A DNA stretch of 64,000 nt, taken from contig NZ_QQWG01000004.1 of NCBI RefSeq assembly GCF_003863355.1, positions 62,001-126,000 of the forward strand, written 5' to 3'. Numbering within the stretch: position 1 is the first letter of the stretch; every line of letters begins with the position of its first letter. A program made the translations under genes and the position numbers. This DNA is from Ancylomarina euxina. GTDB taxonomy: Bacteria; Bacteroidota; Bacteroidia; Bacteroidales; Marinifilaceae. Below, one piece after another: positions 28,693-38,562 of the stretch. Under the pieces are notes generated by a model. That model was given only the letters and a program-made list of their open reading frames with translations, had not been told where the DNA came from and made no database searches.

Positions 28693-29787
28693 ATGAAATT
28701 CAAGTTACTCTTACTCCTGCTTTTACCGGTTACTCTTTTGCAGGCACAGCTTCTAAAGCCACTACCCGACAATCTGAATAAACGCATTTTAATTGCCCAC
28801 CCGACGGTTGGAAATATTGAAATCTTATCAATCCTATCAAACAAAGGCTTGCTTAATCTGGATTCAATCCAATTAATTGGTTTATACCATAGCGGTGAGC
28901 AATATGACTATACCAAATCTCAAGCTGTACTAGATACGCTTACTTCACTAAATATTTATCTGGTAGAACTAAAGGATAGCCTATACGCCAATCAGCTATA
29001 CCAGCAAAATGAAGTCAGCGATGAGTTTAACGAACTATTTGCTAATAGCGATGCAATCTTTTTCTTTGGTGGACCAGATATTCCAGCAGAGCTTTATAAT
29101 GAAGTGCAGAATCCATTAACTAAAGTTTATGATCCATATCGTCATTATTTTGAGGCTTCTTTCATCTTTCATCTACTGGGAGGTTCTCAAGATAAAAGCT
29201 ATGAAGCTTTACTTAAACAAAAGCCCAATTATCTGATTCATGGCATCTGCCTGGGCATGCAAAGCATGAATATTGCCACGGGTGGCAGCTTAATTCAGGA
29301 TATTCCATCAGAAATCTACAATGGTGTGGAAAGTGAAGGTCTGGCTAAACTGAGCCAAAATGAGATTCACAGAAACTATTACAGACAAATGCCCGAGAAT
29401 GATGAGCTAGAACTCACTGGCTTTCATTTTCACCAGATCAACTTCAAAGGGGCTTTCTTTTCGAAACTAACGGGAATTAATAAAAAAGATAGTCCCCTGG
29501 TCAATTCATACCACCATCAAGCCATTGAGAAGCTAGGTAAAGGCTTTAAGGTTTCGGCATTATCTACCGATGGAAAGATTATTGAAGCCATATACCATAA
29601 GAAATATCCAAACGTCTTTGGTATTCAGTTCCATCCTGAACGATCTGGCTTCTACAAACCTAAGGATAAGGTGCAATTCACACCTCAAGGTGAAGCAAAA
29701 TTCTTCCCTGAGTGGATAGATGATGAAAGTATGGACTTCCACAAAGCCTATTGGAGAGCCATTAACGAAAGGTTGCAGGAATTATAA
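28693..29787 (+). CDS. Exported class I glutamine amidotransferase / peptidase C26-like protein
   Basis: 364 aa with a signal peptide (MKFKLLLLLLLPVTLLQAQ). The amidotransferase nucleophile elbow HGICLGMQSMN (Cys186) and the partner GIQFHPERSG supply a Cys-His-Glu triad. YHHQAIEKLGKGFKVSALSTDG resembles gamma-glutamyl-GABA hydrolases (PuuD-like C26 peptidases). A periplasmic role in hydrolysing gamma-glutamyl compounds is plausible but unproven. The insert between 130 and 180 is longer than in PuuD. It is monocistronic. Confidence 0.82.
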   Translation: MKFKLLLLLLLPVTLLQAQLLKPLPDNLNKRILIAHPTVGNIEILSILSNKGLLNLDSIQLIGLYHSGEQYDYTKSQAVLDTLTSLNIYLVELKDSLYANQLYQQNEVSDEFNELFANSDAIFFFGGPDIPAELYNEVQNPLTKVYDPYRHYFEASFIFHLLGGSQDKSYEALLKQKPNYLIHGICLGMQSMNIATGGSLIQDIPSEIYNGVESEGLAKLSQNEIHRNYYRQMPENDELELTGFHFHQINFKGAFFSKLTGINKKDSPLVNSYHHQAIEKLGKGFKVSALSTDGKIIEAIYHKKYPNVFGIQFHPERSGFYKPKDKVQFTPQGEAKFFPEWIDDESMDFHKAYWRAINERLQEL

Positions 29788-29804
29788 ATCAAAATACCTT
29801 ATAG

Positions 29805-29844
29805 AACAACAAAGCTCTAAGAATACACTGAGAGCTTTGTTGTT
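29805..29844. terminator. Bidirectional hairpin between convergent genes
   Basis: AACAACAAAGCTCT (29805-29818) / AGAGCTTTGTTGTT (29831-29844), perfect 14-bp arms. The T-tract is weak in both directions, so the terminator call is tentative. Confidence 0.6.
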
Positions 29845-29884
29845 ATTATTGATATGGCATTTTATGACATCCTTTAGAAAGAAC

Positions 29885-32257
29885 CTACTCGCATTTAATC
29901 GCGTCGACTGGATTCAATTTAGCAGCACGATAGGATTGTATTATAACGGTGAAACTAACAACCAATGCTGCAATTAGAAATGCTACAACAAAGAACCACC
30001 ACTGTATTTCAACTCTTACAGAATAATTGCTTAACCATTCCGACATGGCATAAATGGTTATTGGAATTGAAATAAGAACCGCAAGGATGACATAAATCAT
30101 ATTCAATCGTAAAAAAGAATAAATAATCGTTGAATTCGAACAGCCCATAACCTTTTTGATACCAATCTCTTTTGTTCGACTCTGTGCTAAGAATAGCGTT
30201 AGACCGAAAAGTCCAAATGAAGCTATCAGCATGGTAAATAAGGCTGAAATGGTGACCACTGTACTCATATTCCTTTCTTCAGAATACAATTCCTTAATCG
30301 TTTCTTCAATTCTGGTATAGGCGAAGGCTTGATCTTTGCAGATCCTCTGCTATGAATGCTTAAGTTTAGGCAAAAGCATATCGAGTGTCCCTTCCTTATA
30401 GTGTACAGCAATTTGTCTGAGATACTTATCAGTTATCCTAATCATTAATGGCGGTGTCTCAGAATGAAAAGAATGCAGGTTAAAATCTTTGACAACGCCA
30501 ATAATATCATATTGAGAAGCCATCTGCTTACCAACTGGATCGACTATTCCAAATTGCTTCACTGCGCTCTCATTCAGAATACAGGCTTTTTTCGAATCGC
30601 CTCCAAATTCATGAGAAAAATAACGCCCTTCCTTAAGGGAAACTCCCATTGTTTTCAGAAAGTCGAAGTCGACAGCCATTCCTTCCACTTTCACCTGTTT
30701 TTCCTTGTCCTGAAAATGAGGCATCATCATCACCATTGATGATAGTACAGGTAAACTATTCATCGATCCAGCCGCACCAATCACGTTAGGAATCGCTTTA
30801 ATTTCATTCAGCAAAGGCTTGTAGGCTGTTTTATCTTTGACATCAATTAGTAAGACATTCGTATTATTAAAGCCAGGATTTTTCTTTATTGAATAGTGAT
30901 ACTGCGATCGAATCGTAAAGGCCGAAGCCAAAAAGAAACAGAAAATAACCAACTGCAGAACGATAAGCGAGGAACGAAAAACATGCTTCTTTCTACCCGT
31001 AAAATTCTGAGATTTCAGAATACTCACTACCTTCAATCTTGATAAACCAAGTGAGGTGTAGAATCCCGATACCAATCCAATAAGTGCTGTTAATATGAGA
31101 TAAACCAACAAATAGGTAGCAATATTGGATCTCATAATCGATAAGTTTGCACCAAACAATTCTCTCGCATAGGGTAAAACAATAAACATGAGAAGGATAG
31201 CAATGGGCAAAACAATACTGCTTAGTAAAACAGATTCTGCAAGAAATTGATATTTGATTTGTTTGTTGTTGGCACCATATGTTTTTCTAACGCCTATTTC
31301 CTTGGCCCTTCGGGATGAAACGGCGGTTGAAAGAATGATATAATTGAATGCTGCAACCAAAATGATTAATAAAGCGATACCTGAAAATAGTTTGAGAGTC
31401 CTGCGATTCCTCGTCATGCCGGCATTATTAATATCAGATGAGGCAAGATACACGTCATTCAAGCTCTGCAAAGAAAAAGCCGTATTGGCCTCAGAACCCA
31501 GGTATTTAGTCTCTAAACTCCTAAGCTGATTGTTTACGGCTATTAGATCACTACCATCAACCAAACGAACCCATGTTCTCCAAAACTCATGTTCCCAGCT
31601 ACTTTCAACATGATCAATCCCAAATGCTTTATTTAAAGGAGCTAAATTCCATTCAGAATTCACAAAACATTCAGCTTTAAATGTTGAATTCTCAGGAAGG
31701 TCTTCAAAAACGGCATTGACGGTTAAAACTTCTTCCTTTTTATTAATAGTAGCCGTGATTTGTTTTCCGACCACATTAATATCAGAAAATAATTTCTCAG
31801 CCAGGTTTCTGGATAAACATATGGCATGTTTATCTTTAAGCAATTCACCCGTATTGGCACCATTTAATAAAGGCAGTGTAAAAATATCAAAAACATCAGA
31901 ATTTGTTGCTACGACACTTCTAATCCTGATATTCTCTTCCTTATGCTTTATATTAAAGCCTCTAACATTTCGCACATTAATCGCCTTCTCCACTTGTGGA
32001 AACTCTTCCTTTAAAGTAGAAGCTAAAACATAAGGCGTTCCCGCCCATAAGCTTTTATAATCCTTTTTATACTCTACAAGCCGGTAAACCGAATCTTTAT
32101 GCTTATGGCAAGAATTATAAGAGAGCTCATTAATAACAAAGAGTAGAATAATAAAAGAGACAGCCAATGCTATAGAAAGCCCCAGAATATTAATACTCGT
32201 AAAAACAAAGTTTTGTTTTAGATTTTGAAGTGCTGTTTTTAAATAATTTCTAAACAT
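29885..32257 (-). pseudogene. MacB/FtsX-type ABC transporter permease split by an in-frame amber stop
   Basis: The upstream part (32257-30350, 635 aa) starts MFRNYLKTALQNLKQNFVFTSINILGLSIALAVSF, as in Bacteroidota permeases with a MacB-like periplasmic domain, and holds the central FtsX helices (KEIGVRKTYGANNKQI). It stops at TAG (30352-30350). Past the stop, in the same frame, QRICKDQAFAYTRIEETIKELYSEERNMSTV leads straight into the final FtsX domain (RTKEIGIKKVMGCSNSTI) and ends at 29885 with the usual KLNPVDAIK. The whole frame is 790 codons, a normal family length, so only one nonsense codon breaks it. No ATPase gene adjoins it. A sequencing error or recent mutation are both possible. Confidence 0.88.
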
Positions 32258-32675
32258 GTAAGCGCCTTAGGTTAGTAAAATTCTAATTATTTCTAAATAG
32301 ATATCAGAACATGTCAGTAGCTTAAGTTTTACATTCACTTAAAACAATACTCTCCCTTCAATCCAACCTCACGCTACCATGTAATCATCTACACACTAAT
32401 TATTAACAGAATTTGTATTTTGGCAAGATTAATCTACTACCAATACTGATACTACAAATATAGTAGATCGTATTTAAAACACATTCTATTTTACAAAATT
32501 CTTATCCTTGAATACTTCTAAATAAGCACTCAAAGTGTCAACAACATCATCCTGCAAAAAGACACAAGCTTTGCAGGAGTGCAACTCTCTCTTAATCTAA
32601 AAATTAACATTATTTTTTATCCGAGAATTTGCATATCGAGAATAAAAACTTAGTTTTGATGCAGAAATATGTTTT
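32258..32675. other. Intergenic between divergent units
   Basis: 418 AT-rich nt; no gene. It should contain the promoters of the permease and of the metal-efflux locus; no clear TAnnTTTG box was found. Confidence 0.5.
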
Positions 32676-33083
32676 ATGAGGAAATTGAATAAACAAATAG
32701 TGAGTCTTATTTTAGTTTTACCGATACTGGTAATGCTGGCTCATGATATTATTCCTCACCATCATCATGATACGAATACTTCGGCAAACTTTGTAAAAGG
32801 TAGTCATTCACATCCCGAAGCCATTCATACGTCAGATTGCCATTCACACGAGAGCCCACAGCACCTTTCCCATTCTCACAAAGAGACTGAAAGTGACTGT
32901 TGTTCCTTTGTCAATTTGCGTTTTTTCAAGAATTTTAAGTTTCAGGTTTATCTCAGCCATATCATTCTCGATATACTGGCTCCAGATGAAGACATACCTG
33001 TAAGACACTACGTATCCAATCATATCAGCATACCCGAACCCTATCGGGAAGCCAGCGGTTTACGTGGACCTCCACTAGTTTAA
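32676..33083 (+). CDS. His-rich small membrane-anchored protein of the metal-efflux locus
   Basis: 135 aa. One N-terminal hydrophobic segment (IVSLILVLPILVMLAHDII) leads into clustered histidines (PHHHHD, GSHSHPE, DCHSHESPQHLSHSHKE) and a CC pair, and the protein ends in GLRGPPLV. Similar small His-rich proteins stand at the head of CusA/CzcA-type operons in Bacteroidota and are presumed to bind periplasmic metal; this role is inferred. It is followed at 33382 by a second His-rich gene. Confidence 0.7.
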   Translation: MRKLNKQIVSLILVLPILVMLAHDIIPHHHHDTNTSANFVKGSHSHPEAIHTSDCHSHESPQHLSHSHKETESDCCSFVNLRFFKNFKFQVYLSHIILDILAPDEDIPVRHYVSNHISIPEPYREASGLRGPPLV

Positions 33084-33381
33084 TTAGATTCTTTTTCTTT
33101 TAGAAAGTGATCTGTGCCTTCTATGCCCATCGGTTTATACGAATTGAGCATGCATTCGTTTTGGTGTCAATTCATCTATCATTCAAGCTAAACGATTTAG
33201 TCAGGTTCTTTCTAGAAGCTATCAAACTGTAGTACACGGTATAATACAATCGTATTATATTTTTATTGATAATTATTTACTAACCAAATCTGATTCTTCT
33301 CATAATACATTCTTTGTAATGGCTGATTTAAGTCAACAGATTGTGTGATATGGGAAAATTCAAAAAAACAAAGAATTAAAC

Positions 33382-33696
33382 ATGAAGAAAGTATTGTTTG
33401 CTTTGGCAATTTGTGGATTGGCATTCACTTCGTGCAATAGCACAGCTAAAAAAGCCAAAAAAGAAGAAGCACACCAACATGAAGGACATGATCATGAAGG
33501 ACACGAGCATGGTACTGAAGGACATGAACACCATCAGGAGGAATTCAAAGTAGATTCAACTACAAAAACGGGTTGTTCTGCCAGCCAAACAGGTTGTACT
33601 GTTGAGGAAAAGAAATCTTGCTGCGATTCTAAAAAAGTAGAAGATGAGCATGCAGGTCATGACCACGATCACGCTGATGGCGATCACAAACATTAA
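33382..33696 (+). CDS. His/Cys-rich lipoprotein, putative periplasmic metal-binding protein
   Basis: 104 aa. The lipobox LAFTSC (Cys18) marks a lipoprotein. The mature chain is dominated by HEGHDHEGHEHG-type runs, a GCSASQTGC and SCCDSKK segment and a final HAGHDHDHADGDHKH, ideal for zinc, nickel, cobalt or copper ligation. It lies 149 nt ahead of the adaptor gene and is likely part of the same unit. Confidence 0.75.
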   Translation: MKKVLFALAICGLAFTSCNSTAKKAKKEEAHQHEGHDHEGHEHGTEGHEHHQEEFKVDSTTKTGCSASQTGCTVEEKKSCCDSKKVEDEHAGHDHDHADGDHKH

Positions 33697-33778
33697 AAAT
33701 TAGAATAGGGTTGGCCATTCGCCTTCCCTACTCTTCCCCCTTTACCGTACTAATTATCAATAGTCAATAATAAAAATA

Positions 33779-33819
33779 ATGGCTTTTATCTGTCTTACAA
33801 AATCTGTAATAGAAGCCAT
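33779..33819 (+). repeat. Imperfect hairpin upstream of the efflux adaptor
   Basis: ATGGCTTTTAT (33779-33789) pairs with AATAGAAGCCAT (33808-33819), about 10 of 12. There is no T-run. Possible 5'-leader structure. Confidence 0.35.
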
Positions 33820-33844
33820 CACAGCATTATAAATATCTCACACA

Positions 33845-35371
33845 ATGAATAAAATATATTTGGTAGCTCTTGGCTTATCTCTATCCATAATTAGCTGCAA
33901 ACCGGCCACTTCGGGTCATGAAGGTCATTCTCATGATGAAGTCACAGGTGGAGCAAGTCATGAAGAACACACGAACCAAACCCTGACCCTTTTTTCTGAC
34001 AAAACTGAAATCTTTGCAGAATTCCATCCCTTGGTTGCCGGTCAGGTCTCAATATTCTTAACGCATTTAACGCGTTTGGAGACTTATAAACCTTATAGCG
34101 AAGGGAAAGTGACAGTCACTTTAATTGACAAAGAGGGTAATGGCATCCGTAATACAGCTGAAAAGCCAAGTTCTTTGGGAATATTCACACCTAGCTTAAA
34201 GCCTAAAACGACTGGTTTATATACTTTAATTATTGAAGTCGATTCAAAATTTGGTAAGGAACGCTTCGAAGCTCAAAACATTGAAGTTTATGCCTCTGAA
34301 GAAAAAGCGACTAAAGCACTAGCAGCTCAGCAGAAAGAGAATCAGACTGCCTTCTTAAAGGAACAAGCCTGGAAAATAGATTTCGGAACGGAAGATGTGA
34401 AGCATGGTATTTTTCACAAGATTATTAAAACCACTGGAGAATTGATTGCCTCGAGCAATAGTGAGATTCGTATTTCAGCTCAGTCTAGCGGAATTATTCA
34501 TATGCCATCATCGGATATTGTTAATGGGAAACCAGTCAAGAAGAATGAAGCCATATTCTATATCACGGGAAATGGTCTTTCTGATAATTCTTTAACCAGT
34601 CGTTTTATCTCTGCTCGTTCAGAGTTTGAAAAAACACGAGCTAATTACAAAAGAGCTGAAGCTTTACGTGCCGATCAAATCATCTCGGAAAGGGAGTTTG
34701 ATGAAGCTAAATCGAACTTTGAAAAAGCTGATATTAATTTTCAATTGATATCTAAAGATTACAGCACAAAGGGAATCAAAGTAGCTTCACCGGCAACCGG
34801 TTACGTGTGTAACATTTTTGTGAAAGAAGGCGAATATGTTGAAAAAGGTCAAGTGATTGGCATTGTTGATAGAAACTCAACGCTAATTCTAAAGGCTGAT
34901 TTATACCAGAAACACTTAACACAGTTATCAAAAATTCATTCAGCAAACTTTAAACTACCCTATCGCGATGAAATCTATAATACGGATGCATTAGATGGTA
35001 AATTAATCGCCTATGGACGTGATATTCATCAAGACGATTATACGACTCCTATTTTCTTCGAAATCAACAAGATTCCTGAGCTTTATATGGGCTCTTATGT
35101 CGAAGTCTATTTAAAGTCGGAAAGTACTCGCAAGGTTTTAAGCATTAGTAAGTCTGCTGTTTTAGAAGATCAATCTATCTTCTTCGTCTTCGTTCAAACC
35201 GAAGGAGAAAGCTATGAGAAGCGTTTTGTGACCATAGGATCGGATAATGGTAAGGAAATTGAAATTCTAAGTGGTTTAAAAGCTGGAGAACGTGTGGTAA
35301 GCAAGGGCGTCTATTTTGTGAAATTAGCTTCAATGGCTGGTGCACTGCCTTCTCATGGACACGAACACTAG
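33845..35371 (+). CDS. RND efflux periplasmic adaptor (CusB/CzcB-type lipoprotein)
   Basis: 508 aa. Lipobox LSIISC (Cys18), then a His-rich GHEGHSHDEV segment and an extra N-terminal domain of ~130 residues (LTLFSDKTEIFAEFHPLVAG...) found in heavy-metal adaptors. The membrane-fusion core follows: IRISAQSSGIIHMPSSDIVNGKPVKKNEAIF, a coiled-coil hairpin (FEKTRANYKRAEALRADQIISEREFDEAK) and the lipoyl half VASPATGYVCNIFVKEGEYV. The C-terminus ends SHGHEH. It bridges the inner-membrane pump and the TolC-type channel encoded just downstream. Confidence 0.92.
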   Translation: MNKIYLVALGLSLSIISCKPATSGHEGHSHDEVTGGASHEEHTNQTLTLFSDKTEIFAEFHPLVAGQVSIFLTHLTRLETYKPYSEGKVTVTLIDKEGNGIRNTAEKPSSLGIFTPSLKPKTTGLYTLIIEVDSKFGKERFEAQNIEVYASEEKATKALAAQQKENQTAFLKEQAWKIDFGTEDVKHGIFHKIIKTTGELIASSNSEIRISAQSSGIIHMPSSDIVNGKPVKKNEAIFYITGNGLSDNSLTSRFISARSEFEKTRANYKRAEALRADQIISEREFDEAKSNFEKADINFQLISKDYSTKGIKVASPATGYVCNIFVKEGEYVEKGQVIGIVDRNSTLILKADLYQKHLTQLSKIHSANFKLPYRDEIYNTDALDGKLIAYGRDIHQDDYTTPIFFEINKIPELYMGSYVEVYLKSESTRKVLSISKSAVLEDQSIFFVFVQTEGESYEKRFVTIGSDNGKEIEILSGLKAGERVVSKGVYFVKLASMAGALPSHGHEH

Positions 35372-35472
35372 ATTTCGATTTAGGATTTTTGATTTAAGAA
35401 TTAAAGAACATTTAAAGGATTTTGGATTGTAATCATCAATCTAAAATCATCAATCATTAAATACAAGAAACT

Positions 35473-38400
35473 GTGTTAAATAAAATCATACAATACGCAC
35501 TACACAATCGTATATTGGTGATGTTTGGGGCTTTTCTCCTGATTATTGGAGGTAGCTACACAACGGCCAATATGGATGTAGATGTGTTTCCAGATCTGAC
35601 TGCCCCTACTGTGGTTGTGATGACTGAAGCACATGGCATGGCACCTGAAGAGGTGGAAAAACTAGTCACATTTCAAATAGAAACTGCCGTAAATGGCGCA
35701 ACCAATATTAGACGTCTACGTTCATCTTCCTCAGCTGGATTTTCTATCGTTTGGGTAGAGTTTGAATGGGGAACCGACATTTATCTGGCTCGCCAAATTG
35801 TGAGTGAGAAGCTGATGGCGATTTCAGATCTTCTTCCTAAAGGAACGGGTAGTCCGACATTAGCACCACAGTCATCCATTATGGGTGAAGTGATGATGAT
35901 TGGTCTTCAGGCAGACCAAACATCCAGCATGGATCTTAGAACATTGGCTGACTGGAATATTCGTCCGCAGTTATTGGCTCTCAATGGGGTGGCACAGGTT
36001 GTTGTGACGGGTGGAGATTTCAAGCAATACCAGATTCTAGCCAACCCTCAGAAGATGCGGCATTATAATATTAGTCTGGATGAATTGATGAAAGCGGCTA
36101 ATGCAACAAACGAAAACTCTGCAGGTGGCTTCATCAACGAATTTGGTAATCAATATAATATTCGTGGCATTGCTCGTACTTCTAATATAAGTGAACTAGG
36201 GAATTCGGTTGTTAAGGTTTATAAAAAATCTCCTATACGAATTAGCGATATCGCTGAGCTTGTTGAGGCTCCTGCTCCCAGAATTGGTTTAGCCAGTGTT
36301 AATGCCAATTCAGCCGTTCTTTTAACGGTAAAGAAACAGCCAGGTGTCAATACGTTAAAACTAACTGAAAAACTAGATCTGGCAATTGCTGATATCAAAA
36401 AAGGCTTGCCTGAAGATGTTTCGGTCAATACGCATATTTTCCGTCAAGCCGATTTCATTGAAAACTCAATTGGTAATGTAAAGAAAGCCTTATACGAAGG
36501 CTCAATCTTCGTGATTATCATTCTATTGGTTTTTCTAATGAATTACCGCACAACACTTATCTCATTATTGGCTATCCCCTTATCACTACTCTTCACGATC
36601 ATTACACTGAAGCTATTGGGAATTACTATTAATACAATGACTCTGGGAGGTATGGCTATTGCTATTGGTGATCTCGTAGATGATGCGATTATCGATGTTG
36701 AGAATGTTTATAAACGGCTTCGACAGAATTTCAAGCTGCCTAAAGAAAAACGAGAGAAGTCACTTGTTGTGATTTATAGTGCCTCCTGCGAAATTCGGTC
36801 TTCAATTATAAATGCAACCTTTATTATTATTGCGGCATTTATACCCCTTTTCTTCCTTACTGGTATGGAAGGTCGAATGCTTCAACCACTTGGGATTGCC
36901 TTTATTGTTTCGCTATTTGCATCTTTAATTACAGCGCTTACCGTAACTCCTGTTCTTTGTAGCTTTATGCTGACGAACGACAAAATGTTAGATCGTAAGG
37001 GTAAAGAAAGTTGGTTGGTTACCAATTTGAATAAACTTTACGAAAAGTCATTAAATAAGGCCTTAGAGTTTAAATACTTTATTCTAGGATCAGCAAGCGT
37101 CCTGTTTATTGCTTCACTTATTATCATGAGTAGCTTGGGACGTAACTTTCTTCCTGATTTTAATGAAGGATCGCTTACCATTACTGCAATTACAAAGCCA
37201 GGCATATCTCTTGAAGAATCGAACAAAATAAAGAACCTTGCAGAAAGAGCACTCATAACAATTCCTGAAGCTAGACTAACGGCTCGTCGTACAGGTCGTG
37301 CTGAATTGGATGAACACTCTTTTGGTGTGAATACATCGGAGATTGAAGTACCATTCACACTAACGGATAGAACAAAGGCTGAATTTCTTGCTGATGTCCG
37401 TAGTAAATTGGGTGAGATTGCAGGTGTTAACTTTGCAATAGGACAACCCTTGAGTCACCGAATCGACCATATTCTATCGGGAACCAAAGCAAATATTGCC
37501 ATTAAAATTTTTGGTAGCGATCTTTCCAAGATGTTTCAAATGGCCAATGAGATAAAGGGCTCTATAGAATCAATAGAAGGCGTTGTGGATATAAATGTGG
37601 AGCAGCAAGTTGAGATTCCGCAGATTCAGATTCGCCCTAAACGCGACATGTTAGCTAAGTATGGTATCTCCATCTCGAATTTCTCTGACTTTATCGATAT
37701 CGCCTTTGCAGGTGAAAAGGTTTCAGATGTATTCGAAGGTGTTAAGGCTTTCGACTTGGTTGTTCGATATAATGAAGAAAATCGTGGTAATATTGACGCA
37801 CTTCGTAATGCTTTAATCGACACTTGGGATGGCAAGAAAATTCCTTTTAGCTATGTGGCGGATATTCAATCTCTATCGGGTCCAAACACAGTAAGTCGTG
37901 AAAATGTACAACGTAAGTTGGTTGTATCTGCCAATGTTGCAGAAAGAGATTTACGCTCTGTAGTAACAGATATTAAAGCAGCGGTTGATCAGGATATCAA
38001 AATTCCTGAAGAGTATCGGATTGAATTTGGAGGACAGTTTGAAAGTGAAGCAAAGGCATCGAAGACTTTAGCCTTGACTTCTATCATCTCATTCTTGATT
38101 ATCTTTTTATTATTGTTTCAGGAATTTCGTTCATTCCAATTAGCTAGTATTATTTTATTAAATTTACCTTTAGCATTAATTGGAGGTGTTTTTACCATTT
38201 ACTTTACCTCTGGAATGCTTAGTATTCCTGCTATTATTGGTTTCATTACCCTCTTTGGTATTGCCACACGTAATGGTATTCTACTCATCTCAAATTACCT
38301 GAGTATGTTAGATAAAGGCCTAGAGATAAAAGAAATTATTGTTCAAGGATCGATCCACCGTTTGAGCCCGATTTTAATGACAGCCTTAACTGCTGCCTTA

Positions 38401-38562
38401 GCCTTGGTTCCGATGGCTCTTGGGGGTGATGAACCAGGTAACGAAATTCAGAGCCCAATGGCTGTTGTGATTTTAGGTGGTCTATTAACGTCTACCCTAC
38501 TAAATATGTATATTATTCCTATTGTATATCTATTATTAAACTCTAAAAAGAAATCAATATGA
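35473..38562 (+). CDS. CusA/CzcA-family heavy-metal RND efflux pump
   Basis: 1029 aa, starting with GTG at 35473. Twelve-helix RND architecture: VMFGAFLLIIGG near the N-terminus, the periplasmic porter domain (DVDVFPDLTAPTV, GVAQVVVTGGDFKQYQI), and TM4 with the proton-relay motif GDLVDDAIIDVENVYKRL. The second half repeats the fold (FLPDFNEGSLTI, IIGFITLFGIATRNGILL). The GDLVDDAIIDVEN form marks the heavy-metal efflux class. The metal (zinc/cobalt/nickel or copper) cannot be told from sequence alone, though the His-rich neighbours favour a borderline metal. It overlaps the TolC-type gene by 4 nt. Confidence 0.94.
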   Translation: MLNKIIQYALHNRILVMFGAFLLIIGGSYTTANMDVDVFPDLTAPTVVVMTEAHGMAPEEVEKLVTFQIETAVNGATNIRRLRSSSSAGFSIVWVEFEWGTDIYLARQIVSEKLMAISDLLPKGTGSPTLAPQSSIMGEVMMIGLQADQTSSMDLRTLADWNIRPQLLALNGVAQVVVTGGDFKQYQILANPQKMRHYNISLDELMKAANATNENSAGGFINEFGNQYNIRGIARTSNISELGNSVVKVYKKSPIRISDIAELVEAPAPRIGLASVNANSAVLLTVKKQPGVNTLKLTEKLDLAIADIKKGLPEDVSVNTHIFRQADFIENSIGNVKKALYEGSIFVIIILLVFLMNYRTTLISLLAIPLSLLFTIITLKLLGITINTMTLGGMAIAIGDLVDDAIIDVENVYKRLRQNFKLPKEKREKSLVVIYSASCEIRSSIINATFIIIAAFIPLFFLTGMEGRMLQPLGIAFIVSLFASLITALTVTPVLCSFMLTNDKMLDRKGKESWLVTNLNKLYEKSLNKALEFKYFILGSASVLFIASLIIMSSLGRNFLPDFNEGSLTITAITKPGISLEESNKIKNLAERALITIPEARLTARRTGRAELDEHSFGVNTSEIEVPFTLTDRTKAEFLADVRSKLGEIAGVNFAIGQPLSHRIDHILSGTKANIAIKIFGSDLSKMFQMANEIKGSIESIEGVVDINVEQQVEIPQIQIRPKRDMLAKYGISISNFSDFIDIAFAGEKVSDVFEGVKAFDLVVRYNEENRGNIDALRNALIDTWDGKKIPFSYVADIQSLSGPNTVSRENVQRKLVVSANVAERDLRSVVTDIKAAVDQDIKIPEEYRIEFGGQFESEAKASKTLALTSIISFLIIFLLLFQEFRSFQLASIILLNLPLALIGGVFTIYFTSGMLSIPAIIGFITLFGIATRNGILLISNYLSMLDKGLEIKEIIVQGSIHRLSPILMTALTAALALVPMALGGDEPGNEIQSPMAVVILGGLLTSTLLNMYIIPIVYLLLNSKKKSI

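Noticed and set aside
30464-30739. Plus-strand frame of 91 codons ending in a His run, next to the metal locus
   Set aside because: It lies antisense within the ABC permease pseudogene; the His run comes from the permease's Met-rich stretch read backwards.
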